A stretch of DNA of 64,000 nt from Winslowiella toletana (GCF_032164335.1 NZ_CP134152.1:2976001-3040000), one strand, 5' to 3'. Positions 1 to 7,339 are shown, counted from the first letter of the stretch. Notes: a model not told the origin generated them from the sequence alone. Translations and numbers: made by a program.

Positions 1-1287
1 CGTTTTTTCAGAGCCGGGTACGTGGCGGGATTTTGTGCATATAATCTCCGTGACACCCTTCATCTCTGTTTGCGGGTTGTACTTATCGTCGCGGTAGACC
101 ATGAAAATCACATCAGCCTCCTGCTCGATAACACCAGACTCACGAAGATCCGCATTTACAGGCCGCTTGTTTGCTCGTTGCTCAAGGTTTCGGTTGAGCT
201 GTGATAAAGCGATGACCGGACAGCGAAGCTCTTTGGCAAGGTTTTTCAGGCCAGAAGCTATCTCCCCTACAGACTGGTTCATGTTTTCCGGGTTGGTCAT
301 TTTCATCTTTTGCAGATAGTCAATGATGATGACGCCAAGCCCGCCGGTCTGCTTGTGCATCCTGCGTGCCTCTGCCCGTATCTGATGAACGCTCAGTGAT
401 GTTTTATCGTTTATGTGGATAGGTGACTGCTGGAACTCAAGCAAGGCGTTACTCAGCTTTGCCCACGCCACATCGCCACTGTTCGGCCCGTTGTCACCCA
501 GTAGTTGCTCTTTGCTGATGCGGGCGCGGTGGTAGGCAATGCGCTGTGAGATCTGCTCAATAGGCATTTCTAGGCTGAAGAACAACACTGGCTTTTTGCT
601 GTGCAGCGCCACGCACTCGGTAACCGTGGTGCTGAACATGGTTTTCCCCATACCCGGACGACCGCCGACCACGATGAAGTCAGTGTTGTTAAATCCGCCG
701 AAAGCGTTGTCGATGGTTTCCATTCCCAGTTTCGTGCGGTGCTTCCAGATGTCGCCACTGATTATCGCCTCGATTTCGTTTATCGAAATGTCGATACCGT
801 CCATGATGTGTCGCGTTCCTACCTCCTGCTGGGTTTCAATAGCCCCAATGTCAGACTGGATCCCGCCGATAATGTCAGTCAGAGGGATGACGCCGGGCTG
901 ATTCATTTTTTCAATCCCGGCGTTAAGGGCGCCCATGACCTTGCGGCCAAGTGTCAGCTCCTTCAGCTTGCTGGCATACGCTGGCAGGTTTCTGGCTAAC
1001 GGCGTGTTCTTCGACATCTCCGCCAGGTATGCGAATCCACCTACCATCTTCAGCTCACCAGACTGCTCCAGCTCTGCCGTAAGGGTCATCAGATCAACTT
1101 GGGTGCCTGTGTGATGAATGCGCTTGTAGGCGTTGATAACGATGCGGTGCGCAGCGCTGGTGAAGTCGTCAGCCGTAAGGTTTTCGATAGCGTCCATCGC
1201 ACTCTCGCGTATATCTTCCATTGAGCCGGCCAGCATGATCGCCCCAATGACGCTCTGCTCTACGTACATGTCTGAGTATTTATTCAT
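1..1287 (-). CDS. DnaB-type replicative helicase, phage (partial)
   Basis: This is the hexameric helicase that unwinds prophage DNA during replication, like P22 gp12. The frame is open from the ATG at 1287 to the window edge (429 codons), so the C-terminus is missing. The N-terminal DnaB domain covers about residues 1-110. Walker A, GRPGMGKT, sits near residues 209-216, and a Walker B-like stretch VIIIDYLQ follows. Near the edge the frame reads SRHVPGSEK, the arginine-loop region. The start overlaps the stop of the O-like gene as ATGA, so the two are probably translationally coupled. The phage encodes its own helicase and would not need a lambda P-type loader. Confidence 0.93.
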   Translation of the reverse strand, partial: MNKYSDMYVEQSVIGAIMLAGSMEDIRESAMDAIENLTADDFTSAAHRIVINAYKRIHHTGTQVDLMTLTAELEQSGELKMVGGFAYLAEMSKNTPLARNLPAYASKLKELTLGRKVMGALNAGIEKMNQPGVIPLTDIIGGIQSDIGAIETQQEVGTRHIMDGIDISINEIEAIISGDIWKHRTKLGMETIDNAFGGFNNTDFIVVGGRPGMGKTMFSTTVTECVALHSKKPVLFFSLEMPIEQISQRIAYHRARISKEQLLGDNGPNSGDVAWAKLSNALLEFQQSPIHINDKTSLSVHQIRAEARRMHKQTGGLGVIIIDYLQKMKMTNPENMNQSVGEIASGLKNLAKELRCPVIALSQLNRNLEQRANKRPVNADLRESGVIEQEADVIFMVYRDDKYNPQTEMKGVTEIICTKSRHVPGSEKT

Positions 1288-2375
1288 GCCGGTGAACCCT
1301 GTGTTGATGCTTTGTATTCGCGGCGAACCTGTTCGTAAACCTTCGCCCAGTTTTTGGTGTCGAGGATCCAGTCGAGGGTGAGCCAGTATTTTTCATGCAG
1401 TCCATCGACCAGAGTTGATTTCCTGATAAGCGTAAAGATGGTTTCGATATGCTTTTCCTCTCGCCAGCCACCTTGGTTAGTTTTAGCGTTCCATATTCGT
1501 TCTAGGCCGTGGTATGCAGGGCGAGTTTTATTCCACTCGTGCATCTCAACAGCGCGCTCGGGGAAATTTCCATTCCAGAGCTGAATGAGCTTTTCGTGTG
1601 GGCATGGCTCAGGATTGCGATCAGCGCCTTCCTGCCAGATAAGAGCGTCCGACAGGTAGGTATCAAATCGCGTCATGCGGCAAATGTTCTGGATTGATGG
1701 TTTGTGCTTCCACACCTTCACCGCCCACTGAGTTACCAGCTTCACCTCTTCCACGCTGTAGCAAATCCCTTTGGCTTTTACAGTGTTCAGGGCTTTCTCG
1801 TAGGGTGCCGGTGAAAAGCATTTGCTACCGGTAATTTCGTTGTAGTAATCCAGACATTCCTGAGCAGACTCAGAATCACCCCCTTGGGGGGTAAGGGGGG
1901 TATTTTCTTTTATATTTTGAATAGTATCTTTTGTGTGTTCCGTTTTGGTAATACCCTGAGTTACCAATTTGGTAACATTATTTGTTACCACCTTGGTAAC
2001 AAAGTTACCTGCTTGGGTACACTCTGGAATTGACCACTCTGAGATGTTTTTATTTGGACCAATCTTGCTGCCATCTTTCAACAATACTTTCATGGCGATA
2101 AGCTCATTTCTGGCGATGTTTGCTTTCGATCTGCTGATGCGGCACAACTTTGCTAACTGACTGTCTACAATACGGTCCATTTTCTTCTTGAAGCCATAGG
2201 TCTTACGGCAAACAGCGTGGGCCACCTTGGCCTGATTGCGAGTCAGATTTGCTCCTATCAGCTCTTCGTAAAGCTCCATAGCCAGCATGATGAAACCATC
2301 ATCTGTGTCGGCCACTCTGCGCTCCACGGCCTCCTGTGCAGGCCTGTAATCGGATAGTTTCCTAACATTGCTCAT
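1284..2375 (-). CDS. Phage replication initiator, O-like
   Basis: A 363-aa protein whose N-terminal third (about residues 1-115) matches the phage replication protein O DNA-binding domain, including LTRNQAKVAHAVCRKTYGF. It should bind the origin and recruit the adjacent helicase. The middle (about residues 122-148) is a repetitive VTK/LVT stretch. It reflects repeated GGTAAC/GTTACC DNA motifs inside the gene, the usual place for a lambdoid origin. The C-terminal half is less recognisable and probably contacts the helicase. The start overlaps the end of the 47-aa gene upstream, and the stop overlaps the helicase start. Confidence 0.85.
   Translation of the reverse strand: MSNVRKLSDYRPAQEAVERRVADTDDGFIMLAMELYEELIGANLTRNQAKVAHAVCRKTYGFKKKMDRIVDSQLAKLCRISRSKANIARNELIAMKVLLKDGSKIGPNKNISEWSIPECTQAGNFVTKVVTNNVTKLVTQGITKTEHTKDTIQNIKENTPLTPQGGDSESAQECLDYYNEITGSKCFSPAPYEKALNTVKAKGICYSVEEVKLVTQWAVKVWKHKPSIQNICRMTRFDTYLSDALIWQEGADRNPEPCPHEKLIQLWNGNFPERAVEMHEWNKTRPAYHGLERIWNAKTNQGGWREEKHIETIFTLIRKSTLVDGLHEKYWLTLDWILDTKNWAKVYEQVRREYKASTQGSPA
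1936..2020. repeat. Candidate prophage replication origin iterons
   Basis: Inside the O-like gene lie three 17-bp interrupted palindromes of the form GTTACCAnnTTGGTAAC, at 1960-1976 (perfect 8-1-8), 1984-2000 (one mismatch) and 2004-2020 (degenerate). A half copy, TTGGTAAT, lies at 1945-1952. Spacing between full copies is 24 and 20 bp. In lambda the O protein binds iterons located within the O gene, so this is the likely origin of replication. Function is inferred from position and symmetry only. Confidence 0.65.
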
Positions 2376-2515
2376 TTGCCCTTCTCCCTATCCCTGTACT
2401 CCTGAACCAGTGCTTTCAGCTTCTCAAATACAGCCGGGTTGCAGGTTCTAAGGTATCGGGAGCGGACAATGCTCTTATGCAATTCGTCCTGGCTTATTAC
2501 GTGTCGTTTTGCCAT
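2372..2515 (-). CDS. Small conserved-looking phage protein, 47 aa
   Basis: A 47-aa basic protein beginning MAKRHVISQDELHKS and ending in YRDREKGK. It lies between cII and the O-like gene. The start at 2515 has AGGAGTAATT just upstream as a ribosome-binding site. Its stop overlaps the start of the O-like gene (ATGA), which argues that it is translated. I do not recognise a family; the charged helical C-terminus suggests a small nucleic-acid or replication accessory factor, but that is a guess. Confidence 0.7.
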   Translation of the reverse strand: MAKRHVISQDELHKSIVRSRYLRTCNPAVFEKLKALVQEYRDREKGK

Positions 2516-2549
2516 AATTACTCCTGTGAATTGTTCCAGTCTTTTCGCA

Positions 2550-2834
2550 TCAGGCCTCGAAGCTGTTGACGCAGCTCGGGGCTTTTTCTTTTGGTGATAT
2601 CGCGTTTATCGTGTCCTGCACCAGTCGCCCGACAGGGCTTACTTCCCATGCCAATTTTGCTGTGCAGATAACAGCCGCAATAAACCGCCAGTCAGCACGG
2701 CTTATCTTCGATTCGTGACAGCCAACATTCTTGGCGAATTCTCTTCCTGTTAAAGCCGATACCGCCAGAAGCAGATCGGTTTCTGTACGGTCGATTTCAC
2801 GCTGTGATGGTTTGCTGTAATTTGCTGAATCCAT
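2550..2834 (-). CDS. CII-like transcriptional activator
   Basis: A 94-aa protein in the cII position, downstream of cro and nutR and upstream of the replication genes. Residues about 17-65 fit the phage CII family: TETDLLLAVSALTGREFAKNVGC, here split by a helix-turn-helix with VGCHESKISR and DWRF in the positions of the lambda CII motif. In lambda, CII activates the repressor-establishment and integrase promoters to favour lysogeny. The first residues after the start (2834) are polar, as is usual in the family. No proteolysis tag can be judged by eye. Confidence 0.8.
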   Translation of the reverse strand: MDSANYSKPSQREIDRTETDLLLAVSALTGREFAKNVGCHESKISRADWRFIAAVICTAKLAWEVSPVGRLVQDTINAISPKEKAPSCVNSFEA

Positions 2835-2903
2835 AGTTAATACTGTCCTTGTTGGTTAAGTAGTTACGTGTGTGCACCGTGGAGTGCCACATTTTTAATG
2901 ATT

Positions 2904-2939
2904 CCCCGCGTTGGCGGCGGGACAGATTGATAAAGAGCG
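2904..2939 (-). promoter_or_regulatory. nutR-like antitermination site
   Basis: On the minus strand between cro and cII, boxA CGCTCTTTA (2931-2939) is followed by a boxB-like hairpin CCCGC...GCGGG (2904-2921). The loop region CGCCAAC differs at one base from the P22 boxB loop region as I remember it. This is where N protein, loaded with NusA, would modify RNA polymerase so that it reads through terminators into the replication genes. Confidence 0.7.
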
Positions 2940-2946
2940 GTGTTGC

Positions 2947-3162
2947 TTAACTTGCCTGAAGCAGTTCGGCTAGGTCTGGGTTAATTTCCTGAGCTTTAAC
3001 CTTACCGTTTGTTGCCTTTACGATTTTCATTACAAAACGGAGCTCAATACCCCCACCATGCAACCATCTCCAAACTGTTGGCTGAGATACTCCGCATAGA
3101 TCTGCGAGCTTCTGCTGACTTCCAGCAATGCCAACAGCTTTCTGAATTGCCTTGTTGGTCAT
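2947..3162 (-). CDS. Cro-like repressor
   Basis: A 71-aa helix-turn-helix protein, the first gene of the PR operon and divergent from cI. The HTH is visible at about residues 13-33: QQKLADLCGVSQPTVWRWLHG. The size and the GGGIELRFVMKIVKAT segment fit the Cro/YdaS-like family found in lambdoid immunity regions. It should bind the operators at 3196-3236 and repress PR and repressor synthesis during lytic growth. Its ribosome-binding site is AAGGAATTATCT just before the start codon. Confidence 0.85.
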   Translation of the reverse strand: MTNKAIQKAVGIAGSQQKLADLCGVSQPTVWRWLHGGGIELRFVMKIVKATNGKVKAQEINPDLAELLQAS

Positions 3163-3193
3163 AGATAATTCCTTTAAGTATTAATCATGATGG

Positions 3194-3236
3194 ATAATAG
3201 CAATGAGTATTGATTTAAGCAATAGCAATACGGTTT
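3194..3236. promoter_or_regulatory. PR promoter and OR operators
   Basis: On the minus strand TTGCTT (3217-3222) and TATTAT (3194-3199) are separated by exactly 17 bp, a good sigma-70 promoter for cro. Two related 16-bp sites overlap or adjoin it: AATAGCAATGAGTATT at 3196-3211 and AATAGCAATACGGTTT at 3221-3236. Near-identical sites recur at PL (6353-6387), which supports their role as CI/Cro operators. Confidence 0.75.
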
Positions 3237-3271
3237 TGACGTGCAATACGTTGGCGTATAAATTTGATAGC

Positions 3272-3976
3272 ATGAAAAATGAAACTCTTGCAGACCGCCT
3301 GAATCAGGCAATGGAACTTTCTGGCATGACCCAAGGCGCGCTTGCGAAGGCGTCTGGCGTCGCGCAGCCAACGATCTGGAGGCTGTCCAGTGGAAACGCT
3401 CGCGGCTCTACCCGTATAGTTGAAATTGCCAATGCACTTGGCGTTCGCTCGGAGTGGCTTTCCACTGGTGAAGGGGCGATGCGTTCCTCTTCTGTTCAGG
3501 AACCAGCAAAGCAATATTCAGCCAAAGTTACTAGGGATGACGTATACCGCTTAGATGTTCTCGACATATCAGTCAGCGCTGGTCCCGGAGTCATTAATAG
3601 CGAGTTCGTTGAGGTGCTACGCTCTGTGGAGTACTCAATCGAAGATGCGCGACACATGTTTAATGGGCGTAAGCAAGAGCAGATCAGAATCATCAACGTT
3701 CGCGGCGACAGCATGAGTGGCACTATCGACCCAGGTGATCTTCTGTTCGTAGATATCACCGTGCAGAGCTTCGATGGCGACGGCATCTATGCCTTTATCT
3801 ACGATGAGACGGCCCACGTTAAACGCCTGCAGAAGATGAAGGACAAGATACTCGTTATCTCAGATAACAAGACGTACACACCGTGGGAGCCGATTGAGAA
3901 GGAAGAAGCGAATCGCATGCTTATCTTCGGAAAAGTGATCGGCAGTATGCCGCAAACTTACCGGAAGCATGGATAA
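3272..3976 (+). CDS. CI-like prophage repressor, S24 family
   Basis: A 234-aa lysogenic repressor. The N-terminal HTH (about residues 17-40, MTQGALAKASGVAQPTIWRL) binds the operators. The C-terminal S24/LexA-like peptidase domain has Ser147 in RGDSMSG and Lys184 in HVKRLQ, with a plausible Ala-Gly autocleavage site in VSAGPG at 103-104. It is therefore probably RecA-inducible. The frame is open from 3203, but the ATG at 3272 begins the recognisable domain and lies beyond the operators. In lysogens it represses PR and PL and maintains the prophage. It is divergent from cro, with the SIR2 gene downstream on the same strand. Confidence 0.92.
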   Translation: MKNETLADRLNQAMELSGMTQGALAKASGVAQPTIWRLSSGNARGSTRIVEIANALGVRSEWLSTGEGAMRSSSVQEPAKQYSAKVTRDDVYRLDVLDISVSAGPGVINSEFVEVLRSVEYSIEDARHMFNGRKQEQIRIINVRGDSMSGTIDPGDLLFVDITVQSFDGDGIYAFIYDETAHVKRLQKMKDKILVISDNKTYTPWEPIEKEEANRMLIFGKVIGSMPQTYRKHG

Positions 3977-4066
3977 ATTATAATAACAGAGATTATTGCT
4001 GCCGATTTTTTGTAGCTAACATTTAAAACTAAAACACACAGCATAAAACTATAGAAGGATTTTGAT

Positions 4067-5674
4067 ATGCCAAATCGAAACTTTGAGTTCAAGAATTACC
4101 CTATAGTGTTCATTGGCTCAGGTATATCAAAAAGATATTTGCAAAGCTATCCCACGTGGGAGGAATTACTTTGTGAATACTGGCAAAAAACAAACCCAGA
4201 GATAGATTTTTACAATTATTTATTGTCCATAAAAGAAAGGTATAAATCGTCAGTTAATGATTCATCTGATTTAGATCATAAGATATACACTGAAGCCGCA
4301 AGTAAAATAGAATCTGACTTTAATAGATTATTCACTGAGAATGTCATTAAGCTTAAAGGCTTAGATGCAAAACGAGTATTTAACGAAAATATATCTCCAT
4401 TTAAATTTTCAATTTGCCAAAGATTTTCAAATCCAGCCTTAAAACATGATGTTGACATTGATGAATTAAACTCATTTAAGCTTCTACTAAAAAAAGCAAA
4501 AATGATTATCACCACTAATTACGATGCTTTTATAGAAAAACTATTATTAGAACAAGGTATAACACCAAAATTATACATTGGTAATCATGGATTCTTTGAA
4601 GATACAATTGGCTGGAGCGAGCTTTATAAAATTCATGGTGACATTAAAGATCCATTATCAATAGTAATTAGCACAGAAGACTATGAAAAGTATGATAGCA
4701 AGGCTATTTTAATTAGTGCAAAAATACTATCCAACATGATAAAAAACCCGATACTATTTATTGGCTATTCATTAACAGACAGGAATGTTAAAAAGCTATT
4801 ATCGGACTTCTCATCGCAACTACCAAAAGAAGACGGAAGAAAGTCTGCTGAACGTATAATACTACTTCAACATAAGCAAAATGAATCAAGCGTCATAACA
4901 AAACAAATCACTGACCAGCAACTTCAGGTTACATATACATCTGTAGAAACTGATAATTATAAAGAAATATATGATGAAATAAGCTCTGTTGATGAAGGCC
5001 TGTCTCCTTATGACGTTTTACGCTATCAGAGAGCCATCAAAACCCTGATAGTTAATGAAGGTGAAAAAGGAAACCTCGATGCGTTGCTCGTATCCCCATC
5101 TGACTTAGATAAGTTAGAGGAGAGCGTTAAGCAAGGTAAGAACCTTGTTGTTGCGCTTGGTGATAAAAAATATGTGTTCACTCAGATAAAAGAGCTTAAT
5201 TATCTAGAGGATTATTTGTTCGAAAAAAATGAAATATCTAACAGACTTGCTGTAGAATTCATTATTGACTCAACAAACACATTACGAATACCTTTTTCCA
5301 AAATAATAGCTTCATGCAACTTTAAAGATCTAAACCTAAAGCAAAAACTTTTGGCGAGATTAAATCAAAGAATTGAAAGACATGGCAAGTTAAATAACAT
5401 CATAGATTCAGTTAAACTAGATAAAGTAAATGCCGAAAAAACATTCGCCAGCATAAAGGAAGTTAAAGCCTCGGCTTTTAGCAAAAATAAAGAATTGCTT
5501 GTGATTGTTAAAAACATTAAAAACTTTAACCGAGAAGAAATAGATAAATATGTTAAAAGCGAGGCTTTTATACAATTTAAAAGCTGCGAAAATGACAATC
5601 TTAAAACTGACTATAGAAAATTATTCTTGGCATATGACTTGCTAATTAACGGTGATATAAAAAAGATAGCATAA
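4067..5674 (+). CDS. SIR2-domain protein, putative prophage-encoded NADase defence or exclusion factor
   Basis: A 535-aa protein with an N-terminal SIR2_2-type domain. Visible motifs are a nucleotide-binding GSGIS loop (residues 17-21), ITTNYDAF with Asn151 and Asp153, YKIHGD with the candidate catalytic His190, and FIGYSLTDRNV (231-241), typical of bacterial SIR2 NAD-cleaving enzymes. Residues from about 300 to 535 form a separate charged, helical region that I cannot assign. The gene sits 90 bp downstream of cI on the same strand, the slot used by lambda rexAB for lysogen-expressed exclusion genes. It is markedly AT-rich compared with its neighbours, which suggests independent acquisition. 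SIR2-domain proteins in Thoeris, DSR and related systems deplete NAD on infection; that role here is inferred. A ribosome-binding site GAAGGA precedes the ATG. Confidence 0.85.
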   Translation: MPNRNFEFKNYPIVFIGSGISKRYLQSYPTWEELLCEYWQKTNPEIDFYNYLLSIKERYKSSVNDSSDLDHKIYTEAASKIESDFNRLFTENVIKLKGLDAKRVFNENISPFKFSICQRFSNPALKHDVDIDELNSFKLLLKKAKMIITTNYDAFIEKLLLEQGITPKLYIGNHGFFEDTIGWSELYKIHGDIKDPLSIVISTEDYEKYDSKAILISAKILSNMIKNPILFIGYSLTDRNVKKLLSDFSSQLPKEDGRKSAERIILLQHKQNESSVITKQITDQQLQVTYTSVETDNYKEIYDEISSVDEGLSPYDVLRYQRAIKTLIVNEGEKGNLDALLVSPSDLDKLEESVKQGKNLVVALGDKKYVFTQIKELNYLEDYLFEKNEISNRLAVEFIIDSTNTLRIPFSKIIASCNFKDLNLKQKLLARLNQRIERHGKLNNIIDSVKLDKVNAEKTFASIKEVKASAFSKNKELLVIVKNIKNFNREEIDKYVKSEAFIQFKSCENDNLKTDYRKLFLAYDLLINGDIKKIA

Positions 5675-5675
5675 A

Positions 5676-5711
5676 CAAAAAGCCCTGAAAGATTAGTATT
5701 CTTTCAGGGCT
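5676..5711 (-). terminator. Rho-independent terminator
   Basis: A perfect 12-bp inverted repeat (AGCCCTGAAAGA at 5681-5692, TCTTTCAGGGCT at 5700-5711) has a 7-nt loop. Read on the minus strand it is followed by a T run (5676-5680), so it best terminates leftward transcripts from the 6040-6231 gene. It may also stop the SIR2 mRNA. Confidence 0.75.
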
Positions 5712-6039
5712 ATGTAATCAATCCCGTATGGTGGCGGAATGTTTCCCTTATGGGGGAGGGAAACGTGTTCTTACTATATGATGATAGGTTGAATGGGTCA
5801 ACAACTATAAGAAAAATTAACAATGTAATTTATAAATTTAGTGAATTCAATTAAATAGATAATGAACCATTGCCTCAATCTCAACAGAAGAATTTTTTTC
5901 AGTCTTGCAAAAATAAAAATCCCAATAAAATTAATATAATGACTCACTTAATGGCCAGTATTATTTATCTTTCACTTCGTATCAATACGTAAAAGCACTG
6001 ACTTATCCAGCCACCTAGCCGGTTTTTTGTTGCCCTTCC
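5712..6039. other. Gene-poor AT-rich interval in the immunity region
   Basis: No supportable reading frame is seen. A perfect 8-bp stem (GTTTCCCT at 5741-5748, AGGGAAAC at 5757-5764) with a G-rich loop lies near the left end. The rest is AT-rich sequence without a clear promoter. The segment may hold a small RNA or an untranslated tail, but nothing proves it. Confidence 0.5.
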
Positions 6040-6231
6040 CTAGCCCTTCAGCGCATCCAGCGCCAACTCATCAGTTATGTCAGGCTCTTCTCCCGACAAT
6101 TCCACCACCATCTCAGCGATGGTCAGCTTGGTCACTGGTCGCCCCTCTTCTATCAAATCCAGCACAGCCGTGCCAATCGTGTAAGCAATCACCGGCTTTA
6201 GCTCCGTCATCAGGACATCTTTGTCTTCCAT
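6040..6231 (-). CDS. Small acidic phage protein, unknown function
   Basis: A 63-aa acidic protein beginning MEDKDVLMTELKPVIAYTIG, lying between the SIR2 gene and the PL operator and pointing left. The chosen ATG (6231) is 5 nt after a GGAG ribosome-binding site; a GTG at 6237 and an ATG at 6234 are alternatives in the same frame. The sequence looks helical and coding. It is transcribed towards the terminator at 5676-5711, which matches a monocistronic unit. I do not recognise its family. Its place in the immunity region suggests expression from the prophage. Confidence 0.6.
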   Translation of the reverse strand: MEDKDVLMTELKPVIAYTIGTAVLDLIEEGRPVTKLTIAEMVVELSGEEPDITDELALDALKG

Positions 6232-6352
6232 CATCACTCCATAGATTAAACTTCAACCAAAACACCCTATCACACAGCCACTGAGATGGCATTTACAAAA
6301 ATAAATTACTTTTGCTATCAAAGGCTAAATAATAATTGCTATTAAAAATACC

Positions 6353-6390
6353 AATACGTATTGCTATTGAAAATACTCATAGCTATTATT
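6353..6390 (+). promoter_or_regulatory. PL promoter and OL operators
   Basis: TTGCTA (6361-6366) and TATTAT (6384-6389) are spaced by 17 bp and drive the N operon rightward. The operator-like 16-mers AATACGTATTGCTATT (6353-6368) and AATACTCATAGCTATT (6372-6387) are inverted copies of the OR sites; the second matches the first OR site at 15 of 16 positions. A partial third copy lies at 6331-6343. Confidence 0.75.
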
Positions 6391-6429
6391 CTTCCATCAG
6401 CACAACGCAGCCCACCGCAGAAAGCTGAA

Positions 6430-6463
6430 TGCTCTTTAACAACTGGCAGCGCTGACAAGGCGC
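6430..6463 (+). promoter_or_regulatory. nutL antitermination site
   Basis: boxA TGCTCTTTAACA (6430-6441) is identical to the ribosomal-operon type of boxA. It is followed by boxB GCGCTGACAAGGCGC (6449-6463), a 5-bp stem with the GACAA pentaloop recognised by P22 N. It lies between PL and the N gene, exactly where N protein would load on the PL transcript. Confidence 0.85.
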
Positions 6464-6652
6464 GAAATAACCAAACGAGATGGGTTTGGGATTGGATGAA
6501 TGCGCAGGCTGATGCGCGGTGATGTTGAGGCGGCCACCGCCTTCGTAAAGCCGGAGCGTACAACAAGCGCGGTGGGTTACAAAGCCCGCGACCACCGCAC
6601 GCCGGAGATCAGCACCGGCCATCCAATCACCAAAACCATTTCAGGAGGCAAC

Positions 6653-7030
6653 ATGACAACTATCACTTTCGGTAAATCAGTAAAAGAGACGGCAAAGAGT
6701 CGTCGTCATGCTCGTCGTCGTGCAGCAGCGATTGAGCGTGACAATCTGGAGGGGGTTATCGATGCAGCATTCGGCGTTAAAACCCTCTCTCTGGCCGACA
6801 AACGCATGAAGGCCCAGCAAAGGGTTAAGTCAGCCCGTAAAGCCTCTGTAATCGCTTCTGGTTGCAGCAATCGAGTACTTAAAGCAGTAGCGAGTCCGAG
6901 TGTTCGCGAAGTGAAAGAGATTGAGTTTGTTACTCGGGAGAATCCTGAGTACCGGAAGGTGAACAACCCTTACGGTCAGCTTACTAACGCCAGGCAGAAA
7001 ATGCGCGGGTGCTGCATTCCACTTATATGA
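6653..7030 (+). CDS. P22-type N antitermination protein
   Basis: A 125-aa protein. Its N-terminus, MTTITFGKSVKETAKSRRHA, continues into an arginine-rich RRRAAAIERDN segment and aligns by eye with P22 N (TVITYGKS, AKTRRHERRR, AIERD). The arginine-rich motif at about residues 14-30 binds boxB; the remainder would contact NusA and RNA polymerase. The ATG at 6653 follows a strong TCAGGAGGCAAC ribosome-binding site; the longer upstream extension of the frame has no comparable signal. It is the first gene of the PL operon and should let polymerase pass the terminators at 7455, 8150, 9020 and 13397. Confidence 0.9.
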   Translation: MTTITFGKSVKETAKSRRHARRRAAAIERDNLEGVIDAAFGVKTLSLADKRMKAQQRVKSARKASVIASGCSNRVLKAVASPSVREVKEIEFVTRENPEYRKVNNPYGQLTNARQKMRGCCIPLI

Positions 7031-7042
7031 GGTGAGATTGTC

Positions 7043-7336
7043 ATGGAGAGTATAGGTAAATTAGTAGTATCGGTTAGCTTCGATACTACTGAATTAAGAA
7101 ATCAGATTAATGATTTACGGCAGTTACTTAATTCATCGCTTGAATGCTTTCCTGACTATATCGTTGAGATGATTCTGCGCAGTCTTCCTGCTGTGCTCGA
7201 GGATATCGTCCTGTGTAATAACTCTCCCGCAACCGGCACAGGCCTTGATATTGTTCATAGTGTGAGGTTTGGCACGAAATACGAAAGACTCGCTGCCGCA
7301 ATCAGGGCAAGAAAACTGAGCACGGATACTCTCTGA
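7043..7336 (+). CDS. Hypothetical early phage protein
   Basis: A 97-aa frame directly after N with a GAGGTGAG ribosome-binding site. The N-terminal part (about residues 1-45) reads like a beta strand followed by an amphipathic helix (LVVSVSFDTTELRNQINDLR), in the style of small phage proteins. Its 3' two thirds overlap, on the opposite strand, a zinc-ribbon frame (7133-7339), so one of the two may be partly or wholly fortuitous. Function unknown. Confidence 0.5.
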   Translation: MESIGKLVVSVSFDTTELRNQINDLRQLLNSSLECFPDYIVEMILRSLPAVLEDIVLCNNSPATGTGLDIVHSVRFGTKYERLAAAIRARKLSTDTL

Positions 7337-7339
7337 CAT
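7133..7339 (-). CDS. Small zinc-ribbon protein, antisense to the N operon
   Basis: A 68-aa frame with paired knuckles CPDCG (about residues 11-15) and CAGCG (34-38), a classic zinc ribbon, followed by a charged helix. AAAGGATGG lies just upstream of the start at 7339, a good ribosome-binding site. Such zinc ribbons are common among small phage proteins. It is oriented against the PL operon, so it would need its own promoter in 7340-7450. The cysteine pattern favours it over pure chance, but expression is unproven. Confidence 0.55.
   Translation of the reverse strand: MSESIRAQFSCPDCGSESFVFRAKPHTMNNIKACAGCGRVITQDDILEHSRKTAQNHLNDIVRKAFKR

Noticed and set aside
2943..2955. TTGC-TTAAC-TTGC as a CII-binding site for a PRE promoter
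   Set aside because: The spacer is 5 rather than 6 bases and no convincing -10 element was seen at the right distance.
6342..6622. Two minus-strand frames of 74 and 78 aa across PL and nutL
   Set aside because: They overlap the operators, promoter and nut site and lack ribosome-binding sites; no coding character.
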